Assembly (NCBI GenBank): GCA_030761205.1
Contig: JAULJL010000005.1
Span: 8,395,501 to 8,459,500, forward strand
Reading direction: 5' to 3'
DNA from: Fremontodendron californicum
Lineage: Eukaryota; Streptophyta; Magnoliopsida; Malvales; Malvaceae
DNA: 64,000 bases
This document shows, one piece after another, positions 21,856 through 33,601 of this stretch (the stretch's first letter is position 1; each line of letters starts with the position of its first letter). The notes below the pieces were generated by a model. The model searched no databases and had not been told where the DNA came from. It saw only the letters and a list, made by a program, of their open reading frames with translations. Made by a program: the position numbers and the translations under genes.

Positions 21856-22850
21856 GGCTGTGCTTGGTACAGCAGAAAAATGAAAGGATGAGAAGTAATG
21901 TGTGAAAAAGTAAAAAAAAAAAATTGAATTTGAAGAATGCTTGGTACAACAGAAAATAGGAAAGAAAGAAAAGGGAAGGGATGAGATGAGATGGGATGGG
22001 TGTTTTCTTTCCTTTTTCACAAAATGCAATCTGTCCAAATTGGGCAGATGAACAGAGAGAAAAAGTTATCATTGTTAGTAAATCAAGTAAAAATACTAAA
22101 TTACCCCTAATCAATATGAGTTTCTTACCCCTAATCAATGAAAGCATTTCTAAACTGCTTGTACACCTAGGTTTTTTTTTTGGCCAAGTTACACCTAGTT
22201 TCTTCATCCACAAATCATCAAAGGACTGGAGATTAGGACTCAATTTTATTTAAATATATATATTTATTTATTATAAGTATATTATCTCTAATACTATAAA
22301 AAAAAATTGTGTTACACTAACACACCCCTCGATTTAAAATTTTGATATAAAAATTTAAATAAAAATATTATTATTAATACATAATTAAAAGTTCTTTTTA
22401 ACAAATTATTATATTTTTATTCACATAATTTTTTTTTAAACCACCTTCAATTAAAAATAAAAAATATTATATTTTTATTAAATAACTTTTTTTTCACTTA
22501 AAAATATATAATTAAAAAACATATATTTTTGATTTTTCACTTCACATTTTGATTTTTGAGTATGGCGAGTATAGTTATTATCTCATTGAAAATAAAATGG
22601 CAATAAAAAATTTACCAACAAAAAAAGATATATGTTTATAAGGGTATAATGGTAAAATTATCTTATTTTTTATTTTCTTTCCTTTCACTTTTCAAGTTTA
22701 CCAAACAATAGAGTAAAGAGAAATATACTTTTCTATCTTTCCTGTCAAACACACCAATGAAAATAAAAAATATGTTTTCTATCCTTTCACTTTTTTTCTC
22801 TTTCAATTTTTCATCTTTTCAATTTTATTTTCACCCTACCAAGCAAAGCC
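21856..22850. mobile_element. Non-autonomous PIF/Harbinger element (995 bp)
   Basis: The left end GGCTGTGCTTGGTA and the right end TACCAAGCAAAGCC are inverted repeats, and the duplication TAA flanks the element (21853-21855, 22851-22853). The inverted similarity extends inward (GAAAAATGAAAGGATGAG). A second copy of the terminal motif, GAATGCTTGGTACAACAGAA, lies about 83 bp inside the left end. No transposase frame. Confidence 0.85.
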
Positions 22851-22853
22851 TAA

Positions 22854-24096
22854 AAGAATCGCATTCCGAAAGCTAACTGTTAGATTGAGAGAGCTCAAGT
22901 TCATATAAATTTCACATCGAAATCTTATATTTTTGACGTGGAATTCAAATATCATATTTTGCAATTAGTACTCCTCCAGAAGAGCTCATAAGACTAGGAC
23001 CGAAAAGCCAACCGGAGAATATGTTAAGGGACAAGTAAACAGCATAGAAGCATTTTTTTTCCTGCCCAGGCTGAAAATGCCATTAAATTTCTTTTGATCA
23101 CTTGACAGTTGTTAATGAAATTATCTATATGCACTCCTTCCAAGTTTTGCTATCAATTTTCTTTAATCAGAATAAAACCTTGTGTTCTTGATTGTTAGAT
23201 CTTACAAAAATTGAATCTTATGAAAATACTTCTCTGTGAGTTGACTCAGGAAAATACTTGTAATTGCACATGGAGGAGGAGGACCCAAAAGAAAATGAAC
23301 CATGATGTAAGTAAGCACTTCTGTTCTCCAAAAAGAAAAGTTTTTCAAATAAATGCAAATTAGCACATGCAAATTCTTGTCTTTTTTGTCAATTAGCATA
23401 TAAAGATTCAAACCAAAAGAAGGGAAAAAAAAAGTTCATTCCTTTGTTAATCACAGCTATTTATAAAAAAAGTTTATTCCTTTGTTAATCACAGCTATTT
23501 AAAGCAACAGAGATCTAAATGTTTGCAACCAACAAGCATGATTCACTCACAAGTCACATATCCAAAATTGTAAATAAGTATCAAACTCAACCAACAAAAA
23601 GATTTCATCCATCAATTTGCCAATAGGCATCACCTTATTAGAATGAAAAACGGCTGTTTTTCACTTGAGATGGAAGATCAATTCCAACAACAAAAAGAAC
23701 AAGAGAGAGACCTCTTGTAAACCTATGTTATACAGATTTGAGTGAGTGTCAAACACGATATGTATCCAAAATAAGTATGCTTAATTTTTTTAAAAGTTTT
23801 TTCATATATTTGAAGATCATATTTTTATACCAATGCTCGAATATGTATCAAACACGGATGCTTTAAGAAAAATAAAATCCGAATAACGTAGCATTAAACA
23901 ATTAATGATACTGCATAACATTCCAGGGATCATATCCCAAATGTAATCAGTTGAATAAATAAAAAATTGAAAAATTACATATTCAAGCATTAAGATATAG
24001 CCTGCAATAACTGTTGGATATACTACCATAGAGAAAATACATCTTCTCTAAAGCATATTTAGATCTAGGATACACAAGACAAATTCAATATCTATA
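22854..24096. other. Intergenic region downstream of the glycosyltransferase gene
   Basis: No gene is seen. A 38-bp tandem duplication lies at 23425-23501. The stretch 23740-23900 looks like a decayed, inverted relative of the small MITE at 33841-34009 (phrases GTGTCAAACACGATATGTATC and TATCAAACACGGATGC). Confidence 0.5.
23425..23501 (+). repeat. 38-bp tandem duplication
   Basis: The phrase ATTCCTTTGTTAATCACAGC occurs twice, 38 bp apart, with one difference nearby (GTTCATT versus GTTTATT). Confidence 0.9.
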
Positions 24097-24120
24097 AATA
24101 ATAATAATAATAATAATAAT
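24097..24120. repeat. (AAT)n microsatellite downstream of the glycosyltransferase stop codon
   Basis: Eight ATA/AAT triplets, about 70 bp past the stop codon, probably within or just beyond the 3' UTR. Confidence 0.9.
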
Positions 24121-24190
24121 GGATCAAGAGTAAATTGGCATACTAGTAAAACAGATACTAGAAAATACCACTGCACTGTGCAGATTTGAA

Positions 24191-24955
24191 TTAACTTGCA
24201 ATTGACTTCTTTTCTTCCAAGTACTCTTGCATCTCATTCAGCCAAAGATCAGCAAAGTCACAATTCTTCCATGCCTCAAACCAAGGTCCTCCACGAGTAT
24301 AATGTATAGCTTTAGGAAACGCTGTGGAGTCGTTCTCAACAACCTTGTTATGCCCCTCGAGGAAATTCCAAACAAATGGGACTGATCCGATTTCGTCATC
24401 TTCAAGCCACTGAAACCTGTGAAGAAAAGCACCGGTTTGCTTGTTCACAAGCTCTGGTGTCAACCCCTTGTTCTTTGGATGACCACAATTATACAACACC
24501 ATGGAAGACCAATTCTTCCTGGGATAAACAGTCTGCACAGCACCATCCATTTTCGTGGTCTCTTTCGGGGAATAATCATGATGAACACACATGATCGCGT
24601 ATTTGTCATCAATCAACTCTGTTAACTCCTTGATATCAGCTAAGTAAAGGAAATCACAGTCAACAAACATTGCCCAACCATCATAATTCGCCAAGTAGGG
24701 TGTTAGGAACCGCGAAAAGGAGAACTCAGTGCTCTCCAACTGACCCCTTTCGCGCCAATAAAGGCCTTTTTCCCTAAGATCTGATTGAACAATGGGTGTG
24801 ATCTCAACAGGAATGGAAGAACGTTTCAAGATAGAATGGCGACAGACCTCATATGCTAGATCTTCACGTGGATCATAACCAACGAAGATTTTAAAGGGTT
24901 TGCTCACATCGCTATTGTTAGTCACTTGGTGAGCATTGCCATTAGCCAAAGTCAT
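24191..24955 (-). CDS. GT-A-fold (GT8-like) glycosyltransferase-like protein, 254 aa
   Basis: This complete single-exon reading frame encodes a protein of the plant nucleotide-diphospho-sugar transferase superfamily; donor and acceptor are not known to me. I chose the ATG at 24955 (MTLANGNAH). The upstream ATG at 24994 lies inside what looks like a 5' UTR intron, whose acceptor TTGTTTTAG ends at 24975. Family features, in the 254-residue numbering: FKIFVGYDPREDLAYEV (21-37), the metal-binding DxD motif in FVDCDFLYL (97-105, DCD at 99-101), RKNWSSMVLYN (146-156), FVWNFLEGHN (194-203) and HYTRGGPWFEAW (218-229). There is no signal peptide or membrane segment, so a cytosolic protein is likely, unlike Golgi GT8 enzymes. 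No stops or frameshifts. Length and motif order agree with relatives as I recall them. Confidence 0.93.
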   Translation of the reverse strand: MTLANGNAHQVTNNSDVSKPFKIFVGYDPREDLAYEVCRHSILKRSSIPVEITPIVQSDLREKGLYWRERGQLESTEFSFSRFLTPYLANYDGWAMFVDCDFLYLADIKELTELIDDKYAIMCVHHDYSPKETTKMDGAVQTVYPRKNWSSMVLYNCGHPKNKGLTPELVNKQTGAFLHRFQWLEDDEIGSVPFVWNFLEGHNKVVENDSTAFPKAIHYTRGGPWFEAWKNCDFADLWLNEMQEYLEEKKSIAS

Positions 24956-24974
24956 TGTTAGCAGCAGTTTTCTT

Positions 24975-25595
24975 CTAAAACAAAGATATTTCACATTTTT
25001 AAATTTTATTTCATTTCAGTAAATACAATAATTTCCAAAAACTCACATACTCAACCATTTGAAGGAAAGGGGGAAAAAAGAAATTTTCTCTATTATTGAC
25101 AGATATGGGTAGTTTTTTCAGGGCCAATTAGTAAAAGAATGGGACACTGAAATTTCTAGTTTTTCTTTTACTTGTTTTCTCTTGCGGATTCTTGGAAACC
25201 AAGCAAAGAATTTTTAAGAACTGCTCTCTCATTTCGTCTTCGTGACAGAAGCAAGAGAGCCAGAAACAGAGTCTAGAGAGAAAAAACCAAAAAAAAAAAA
25301 AAATTATTTGGGTTACTGTAGAATTAATAATAAATCTATGAATCTAAAAAATGAAGCACCAAAAGCGTAAATCTAAAGCATAAATATTCATAACTCAAAA
25401 GAAAATTGAGATTCAAATTCAATCAACCCAATGCTTCGCATCAATTAAACAAAAATAAATAAATAAATACAAAAAACAAATTATAATATGCAGAACTGTC
25501 CATAAAATCAAATAAAATGTGATACCATTAACAAGAAAACCATCATATCAGTAACATTATCCGCTTAAACCCAGAAAAGGGAGGAGAAACATTAC
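24975..25595 (-). other. Intron in the 5' UTR of the glycosyltransferase-like gene
   Basis: On the minus strand a donor CCAG/GTAATG at 25595 and an acceptor TTTGTTTTAG ending at 24975 bound a 621-bp AT-rich intron. The second exon begins 19 bases before the ATG. This is inferred from splice signals only. Confidence 0.7.
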
Positions 25596-25740
25596 CTGGA
25601 AAAATGAAGAAAACTTGGATCTTGAAAGCTCTTGATAATGAAGAAAGAATGATGGAATGTAAAGTTTCTAAAGAAAAAGAAGAATAAAGGGGAGGGGTTG
25701 CATTTACTTGGTGCTTGACTCTTGGAAGACAATTTATAGA
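25596..25740 (-). promoter_or_regulatory. TATA box and first non-coding exon of the glycosyltransferase-like gene
   Basis: The minus strand has TCTATAAATT at 25740-25731. A start of transcription about 30 bases on (near 25700) would give a first exon of roughly 100 bases ending at the donor at 25596. The position is consistent with the intron model; the transcription start is not proven. Confidence 0.55.
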
Positions 25741-27968
25741 AATGGGACTTCAAAAAAATAAAATGAAATTATAAAATTCGAAATTCTCCAATTTTGATTC
25801 GATTCAATGGAGATTTTTATGTTTGAGTGTCGGAGCGAAGATTTAGCGGTGAAATGAGTGTGTGGTTTTAATATAGAGAAAGAGGGAAACCAGTTATTTC
25901 TTTTTCTTTTCTTTTTTTTTTTCTTACGGGAGGAGACATGATTTCAGTATACAACCATGGGTCATTTTCGTACACGTGTTTTAGTCAGTTGAATATTTAT
26001 TTATTTATTTATCTACCATAGAAATTGAATATTTATTTATTTATTGACCTTTATCTTTTGATAAAAGTGACAAGTAAAATTCTTTATTTTTTCTATTTTA
26101 CTTTGCTTTTTTTTTTTAACATATAATATCTAAGAAAAAATTGAAGTACGCTTTTAAAATTAATAGTATTTGTTATCACGGGAAATACACATAAATATTT
26201 TTTGTTATATATTAAATAATAATTACATATTAATGTCAAATTACATTTTGTACAAATAAATATATCATATATCCTATAGCATATAAAATTTATCTCTTGA
26301 GCAAAATCTATCAGATTAATATAAAATTTATTACTTTTAACAAAATTATAATTTTAAAGATAGAGTAATTCAATATAAAATGTAACTCTTTCTTGTTTAT
26401 CAAATAAATATATTTAATAAAATTCTTTCAATAAAATTAAATTTTTTATTCACAAATTAGATAATATTTATAATAATAATTTTAAAATATAATAATTAAA
26501 TATATCTATTTTCAATTTAAAATTTTAGCAATAGTCATGCTTTTATATTATATAGATTTATAAGTATAGACTAAAAATTAAATGACATTTCATATTTTCT
26601 ATAAAATCAAAATCATGTAACTTATCTCTACTTCTTCCACTCTCCCTTTATGAAATCATATAATTTTTTTACTTTGAGATTTTATTTGATAATTAAAATT
26701 TTATATTTCAAAACCAGATTTATAGAATTGACATTAATTATTTAAGTTACTGTGATGAATTATTTATATTTATATTTTATATTTAAAATTCAAGATTTCT
26801 CCATACCATGTTTCCATATCTATAGGAATATACATTTGGCATATTCCAAAAAACCAAAACATTTTTCATATGTTTGAGAGTTTGTAATCAAAAAAAAAAA
26901 AACAGCGAAATTACTAAAAGACCCACTGAAATTTTGTTGCGCCCAAGGAATTTGGGACTTCCATAGAATTTTCTTGCTAACCAAACTGCTGTATTTTGGG
27001 GAGTTTTAGGGTAAATTTTGAGTTTAAAATAAATTTTATTATAAATAAATATGATAAAATTATATATAAATATGATAAATTATATAAAGTTATCATGTTT
27101 ATTTGTAATTTTTTTTATATATAAATAAGAAAAATATGTCATGTATTTATATAATTTTTTTACATATGTAATTTTTTTTACATATAAATATGAGATAAAT
27201 TATATATAAATATGATAAATTATATATGTAATAAAAATTAAGAAAACTCATTTTAATTCCTTATATTTTCCCTATATTTTCTTACTTAGTGGTGACTGCT
27301 TGCTCTCTAATAAAGGATTATACTCGCTTTTTTAATTGGTGCCTTCATCAAAGGACAATTTTCGTACATTATTATAACGGCAAATCAACGTTAGATATGA
27401 GCGAGTATACAGATTTTCCATAAAGCAGCACGTGTGACTTTTTCATACCATTCGATTGACACGCACCGACACAATTGATTGGACTGGGTTTCACGTGCAT
27501 GTCACACGCTCCACACGCTTTGTTGAAAAACAGATCAAAATAATTCGTTTTTTATACATGTAATTTTTTATAACTTCATAAATAAAATTTAAAAGATTAT
27601 TACGTATTTTATTTTTTAATATATCATATAAAAGTATATATCACACTGTTAATTAATAATTCCTCTAAAACTTAATGATTAGTTTTAACAACAAAAAATC
27701 ATTTTATATACTTAGTGAAACTTTTAACTTTCATAAAGGATATTAAAAAAAAAAACAATATTTATTTATTTTTAATTAATATTTATTGTAACATGCATTG
27801 CTTCTGAATATTTATTTTAATTATACTAGATTTAGCACGCTATAATGTGGGTGGAAAGTAAAAAATATGATGTTTTTGAAAGAAAAAAAATATATGTTCT
27901 AAAATAATAATAAAAAGTTATCTAAAAATATGATAGTTTTTATAAAATTAATGGATAGTTTTTATATA
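25741..27968. other. AT-rich intergenic sequence
   Basis: No gene is seen. A less AT-rich island at about 27295-27540 contains two CACGTG-type cores (GCACGTGTGAC, TTCACGTGCATG) and CACACGCTCCACACGC. I cannot tie it to a gene. Confidence 0.5.
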
Positions 27969-28489
27969 CTAGATAAATACTCGCGCTTCGTTGCGAGTAG
28001 ACTTATCTAAAGACAGGGTTATTTGTCCAAACTCGAAGGCCCACTCGATATTTGAGAGAGTTTGGACAAAAATATTAGGCCCGAAATTGTGTTTGGACAA
28101 AAAAAATGAGGCCTATTTAAAAAAATGGGTCGGGCCATGGTTTCAACATTCAAAGCTCGAGCCCAGCCTGAATTGGCCCGTTTTTTAATTAAATAATATA
28201 TTATTTTTGTAATATATAATATGTAATTTTATATCATATAAAAATTAAATATATATTATATTATAGTGTAAACATTAAAAAATATGTTAAGTTGTTCATT
28301 TTTGAGAATTTAATAAAAGAAAAGTATATAAAATTACTAAAAAGTAAATAAAAAATAATATATATTTTTTAATCTATTTTAGAAGAAAAATATATATAGA
28401 CTAATCTAAACGGGTTTGAGCTATTCATTTAAAAATATGGACGGGTTTGGGCAAAATTTGAGGCTCATATTTATATAAATTTATAATAC

Positions 28490-28790
28490 TTTGAACACAT
28501 AAAAAACGACACGAAAAATAATATGAACATGACACGAATGTGTCAAAATCTACACTAAATAAATTATTAACTTGTAAAAATTATATAAACTTATAATATT
28601 TTGAACACACGAAAAAAACACTAATACAAATATTTTGAACACACGAAAAAGTACAACACGAAAAATAAGATAAACACGACAAAAAATATTTGAAAAAGAA
28701 AAGATCTAAATCCGAGAAGGCACGAACCCGAAAAGTTTCAAACCTAATATGACCCGAACCCAAAATAACCCGAGATCCAAAATACCTCAT
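28490..28790. mobile_element. Degenerate hAT MITE of the 40762 family
   Basis: It shows repeated family phrases (CACGAAAAATAATATGAACA, GACACGAATGTGTC, then ACACGAAAAATAAGATAAAC). Termini are eroded; it may be two overlapping copies. Confidence 0.6.
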
Positions 28791-29044
28791 TAGTATAAAT
28801 CAAAAGACAAAACAAACACAACAAATAATCTAAAATAACCTAATTAATCTAAAAATTATGCGGTAAAAGTCCAAATCAATCACCAAACTATATCTTATGA
28901 CATGTATTATGTGATAAAAAGAGTGCAATACCACAGTTAACCCCCAAACTATTACTAATGAGTAATGACATGTATTATGTGATAAAGGGAGCGTGTCTCA
29001 AAATTCCAAATTCTCCATACTCATGCAATTGGGAATAACTTTTA

Positions 29045-30310
29045 TGGAAAAATATATTTACCCTCCTAAGGTTTCATAGAAATTTCATTTACCCTCCTAA
29101 AGTTTAAAAAACACCGGCTTAAAGTTTGGCACAAAACACACTAACCCCCCAAATGTATTATTTCTAAGTTATTTTTAAATGAAAAGACAAATATACCCTT
29201 TGGTAATTATTAATTTTTTTTTACTCAAAAATTTTTTAACTATAAAATTATCTTTAATTATTATCAAGTTAAATTCTAATTAAATTATATTTTAATTCAA
29301 GTATACATGTTAAATATTTAAAACTTATGTCAATGTGGATTGGTTCAGTTGGTTGAGTATTCTTTAGCGTCTTGACAAGCACCAGAGTTTGAGTCTCACC
29401 AACAGTTCCACTTGGTAGGTGATCTACAAGTACCACTTTTAACCCTCTCTAAGGCTTGTGACGTATCCTGACCTTGGATTGAGTAGCCTCCCCTCATTTA
29501 AACTTTTTTGTACAAAAAAATATTTTAAACTTATCTTTAATTCAATTCTATATATTAATTTTGATATTAATATATTATTTTATTTTTATTTAAAAATGAA
29601 TCAATTGTCATTATTTAAAAAAATTTAATGATAAAGAAATTGGTTAAAACAAAAAATGAAAAATGGATCGAAAAAATAAAATAAAAATCATATTTTTAAA
29701 TTTTACAATAAAATTTGAATAAATATTAATTTGATTAACAGAATGCTAACATAATTACTTTTTCAAAAGATAAAATGTGTTTTTCAAAGTATTAAGGGTA
29801 AGTTTATTTTCAATAAAATCTCATGAAAAATAATTATATACTTTTTTATTCTCTTTTCTTTCATTTTTTTATTTAACCAATTTTATTATCACTAAATTTT
29901 TTAAATAACAGTAATTAAATAAATAAAGATATTTTAATATATTTATTTCAAAATTAATATATAATTGAATTAAGGATAAGTTTAAAATATTTAACATGCA
30001 GTTGAATTAGAATATAACTTAATTAGAATTCAATTTAATAGTAATTAAAGATAATTTTAAAACTAAATAAGTTCTCATTATTTTGTAGTTTAAAAAAAAA
30101 ATTTGAGTACAAAAAGAATGAAAACAAAAAACAAAAATAAATGATTAATAATTAAAAAAAAAGTATATTTATTTTTTTATTTAAAATTAATTTAAAAATA
30201 ATAGGTTAGGAGATTAATGTATATTTTGTCAAATTTTAGAGAATAAATAGATATTTTTTAAACTAAAAAAAGTAAGTAAATTTTTATGATATCCAAAGGG
30301 ATAAGTGTCT
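29045..30310. mobile_element. Foldback Mutator-like element with arms of several hundred bp
   Basis: An exact 9-bp duplication TAACTTTTA flanks it (29036-29044 and 30311-30319). The left half (from TTTACCCTCCTAAGG onward) is matched by the reverse complement of the right half almost to the centre near 29700-29800, so the whole element is one long imperfect inverted repeat. For example, AAAATTATCTTTAATTA at about 29246 faces its complement near 30050. Without its SINE it is about 1.06 kb. No coding capacity. Confidence 0.88.
29329..29517 (+). mobile_element. tRNA-derived SINE inserted in the foldback element
   Basis: The head resembles a tRNA promoter: GGTTCAGTTGGTTGAG fits box A, and GAGTTTGAGTCTC fits a decayed box B about 45 bases later. 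The body ends in a pyrimidine-rich 3' part and a short A tail. A 17-bp duplication with one mismatch flanks it (29312-29328 AAATATTTAAAACTTAT; 29518-29534 AAATATTTTAAACTTAT). The opposite arm of the host inverted repeat carries the uninterrupted sequence, which confirms the insertion. It is not a functional tRNA gene. Confidence 0.88.
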
Positions 30311-31714
30311 TAACTTTTAATGTAGATATAGATATGACAGCTTAAGGGACAAAACATCTTTAGATGAACTCCAAATGTCTCTGCTCAAAATAAAGTAAAA
30401 AAAAAAAAAAAAAATCAAATCTACAGAGACAAGGTCCGATCTTGAGGGAAAAAAAGACCTATGCTAAGATTGAAAATCACAAACAAAATCGAAAATCAAT
30501 TGAACCCAATCGCTAAAATTGACTTCAAACAAGGGCCAGTTTTTCATTTTAAAAATTCTAAAATAAGAAAACGACAACAAATATTGATTCCCACATTGAT
30601 ATGATCGTACACTATCTTAACTTGTCAGACCCCTTGTCTCCCATCTTCCTCACTCTTTCCTTTTTCTTAAACTTCTCGATCCTTCTGCTTTTTCTTTTTT
30701 TTTTTAATTAATGTTGCTGCACAGTATATTTCTATCCCATTTTTCTAAAGCCTAATCCAACTTATCATCTAATTAAATATCTAAAATAACCTCCAACAAT
30801 TGATTAGGGACATTGCTGAGCTGGACCGAAATTCATGACTCAAATTTTCAAATTCAAGCATGTTATAAATTTGGAGATTGCTTTTATTGATTGTTATAGA
30901 ATTGAAATAAAATTGTGTTTTTAGGATAGATAAGAAATTACGTGAGTAAATAGATAGATTTTTTTAGGAGGTTGGAAGTTTTTTAGATGTGTATTTATAA
31001 AAAAAATTAAAAGATATTAACTTTCTTAAATTTATTTACTTATTATAATTTTTTTTTTGGCTTTTATGTAAATCTCTTAATTGAATTTGTATCACTTAAC
31101 TCGTGACATCAAATTCAGTCAAAAATTTTATAATAGTAGAGATATTAAACGAATAGTTGCATATATTGTATACAAATAATTTAAACTTACATATTAATAA
31201 GAACTTGCAATAAGCTATTAACATATATGTAAAACTCATATTGAATTATAAATTAGATAAATTTTATTATTCAAAAAATTTTATTTAATGAAAGTTTTTT
31301 ATTGGAATTATATATTTTTTTTTATAAATTGAATAAATTTTATTAATAGTTATTTTAAAAACTATTTAAAATGGAAATTTAAAAATACAATGGATAAAAA
31401 TGTTCACTTTCGTTAGTTAAAAAATTTATGAACATTCTTGCTTATGTGAATATTTGTTCTTTTTTTTCTAATATATATATATATATATATATTGATTTTA
31501 TTGTCAATTATCAAAAAATAAAGAATACTTGTTTCTTATTTGTTTTCAAATAATACTTATATATTGAATTTGAATATATATTGCATATATTGTGTGCAAA
31601 TAACTACAATTTACATATATATTAGCAAAAACAGACTAGCATAATACATATATATACCATAAATCAATCATAATTCATAGATAATTGAATAAACTTGAGA
31701 ACTACATTTTAAAA

Positions 31715-32130
31715 AGGATTATTATCAGGTACACCGTCAGTGGACTTTTTTTAACTCCACAAGCGGTGTTTACACGTTTACGTAACCTTTCATCCGATTT
31801 ATATTTTTTTAATCCGATCATCGTATTTCATGTTCTATTCGCGTAGATCATGCACGTCGAGTTTCGAATAAATAAAAAATGTTTAACTATTTGTTTCGAC
31901 ATAAAAAAATTTCAACCGTTAAATATATATTGAAAAAGACAGTATTCTCGATCGATATGATAGGGATATCGGATTGATTCAAAAATTTACGTGCACGACG
32001 AGTACGATTATATTGTTAAATCCGACGGTCGCTTTGTAAAAATAGAAATCGTATATAAGATTACGGATGCATGTGAACACCGCTTGTGGAATTAAAAAAA
32101 TCCACTGACGGTGTACCAGATAATAATCCT
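31715..32130. mobile_element. MITE (416 bp) with about 65-bp terminal inverted repeats
   Basis: The left end AGGATTATTATCAGGTACAC and the reverse complement of the right end AGGATTATTATCTGGTACAC are nearly identical, and the match continues through CCGTCAGTGGA and CCACAAGCGGTGTT for about 65 bp. The 8-bp duplication TTTTAAAA (31707-31714, 32131-32138) flanks it. The superfamily is not certain (hAT or Mutator-like). Confidence 0.9.
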
Positions 32131-32394
32131 TTTTAAAAATCAATGAAACCAAAAACTTAGATTTAAAATTCGTATAATTAGAAACAAATGCAGAGTTATT
32201 TGATCCTTCCTAAACGTTATCAATTCTAGTAATATGTCAATCTATAACCTATTTAACTATAAAATATCAAATGAGCCAAGTGTAACAAAATAAAAGAATC
32301 AAAATAAAAGCGTTTTAAGTAAAAAAAAATATATATATCATATAAAATTAATAATAAAAGTTCACAAATTTAATATTCAGTGATGACAAATAAA

Positions 32395-32400
<6 letters not shown>

Positions 32401-32443
<43 letters not shown>
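32401..32443. repeat. (TA)n microsatellite
   Basis: About 43 bp of uninterrupted TA. Confidence 0.95.
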
Positions 32444-32447
<4 letters not shown>

Positions 32448-33601
32448 TTTAAAGATAGATGACAAATTTTATCTATCACTTTAAACAAAATGATAAATTT
32501 AACAATTATCCAAAATAAGGAGAAAGTTTTCTCAATTTCCCACTCCATTTCACCAATTGGACGATCTACCAAAACGAGGAAGTAATTAACCAATTAAGTC
32601 CAGATGAAAATCTTGAGATTAGCTCAATCATAAAACTCAAAAGTGGAAACTTTTAGCTAAAGCAATTTTCCTGTTTCTTTTAAAAAGAAAACTACATTTT
32701 AGCAAAATAAATAAATAATACAAGATCAATTTACATATTCACAATAACAACTTTAAAACTTGTTAACAAAAGAAATTTGTTAGAAAATTGAATAACAGAG
32801 ATCATTAAACGAAATATATTTGGTTTACATGTAGTTTTAATTTTATTATTACCATCATGTAGGTTTAATTAGAATGCAAAGAACAAACTTACATTAGAAT
32901 ATAATAATGTAATTAAAATTAAATTAATTATTAACTATTACATTCATCATTGTTAGCAAAGGTTATTTTATATTCATTTTTTAAATTGTTTAATGTTTAC
33001 TTGTTCTAGCTAGGTCTTATATTTTGTCTTGTAAAAAATTTTCTCAACTCATTAATTGCCATATATGTGGTTTAATTTCATTCATCATTGTAGGATTAAC
33101 TCATTGATTGCATAGTTTGATTTTTTTTTTCTTTTTTGACCATAGTAAGCAATACATCCAAGGCCAACCATAAATATCCCTGGGAGATAAATTTTATTAT
33201 GTGCCTTAGCAACGAAAATCAATGATCAAACTATTGTGTAGAATAAAAAATAATTATTAATAATTATTAAATAGTCATTGATATAAAATTAAAAAATAAA
33301 ATAATTAATATAACACCTCATCAAACAAAAACGTCAATACCCTCTCCCCTTTTTAACTTTTTTTTCAATATCACATGTATTAAAAAAAATACTAAACCCC
33401 TTATCTTAATTGAAAGACAGGTTTCATGTATAGTATGGTAAGTATACATATAATATCCATACCCTTTTTGCAAAGAATAACTGCATTGTTGCAAAAGAAT
33501 CAACGAGATCAATTTGCATTTTCACAAAAGAACAACAGTTTTTATAATGTTTTTAAAAAATTTAAACAAAACTTTCCTACATATATTAATATATGAATAT
33601 G
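32444..33601. other. Region downstream of ORC3, includes its 3' UTR
   Basis: AT-rich with no other gene. The ORC3 3' UTR must start at 33601 going down; its end cannot be placed with confidence. Confidence 0.5.

Larger units (their letters stand above)
27969..31142 (-). mobile_element. Probable Helitron (about 3.2 kb), minus orientation
   Basis: Read on the minus strand, the 3' end has a hairpin (stem ACTCGC/GCGAGT, plus 27979-27998), six bases and the terminal CTAG followed by host T, fitting the Helitron rule hairpin plus CTRR-T. The matching 5' end is TCTCTACTATTA at 31142, preceded by host A, which is the usual Helitron 5' consensus and the expected A/T target. No RepHel frame is present, so it is non-autonomous. 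It contains a Mutator-like element with a SINE and a hAT relic. That the two ends belong to one element is inferred. Confidence 0.55.

Noticed and set aside
21820..22243. Minus-strand frames of 72 and 161 codons
   Set aside because: They translate the pyrimidine-rich interior of a Harbinger MITE and give low-complexity Phe/Leu/Ser-rich products.
29333..29400. Possible tRNA gene
   Set aside because: Box A and a weak box B are present but no cloverleaf closes, and a SINE body, tail and target duplication follow.
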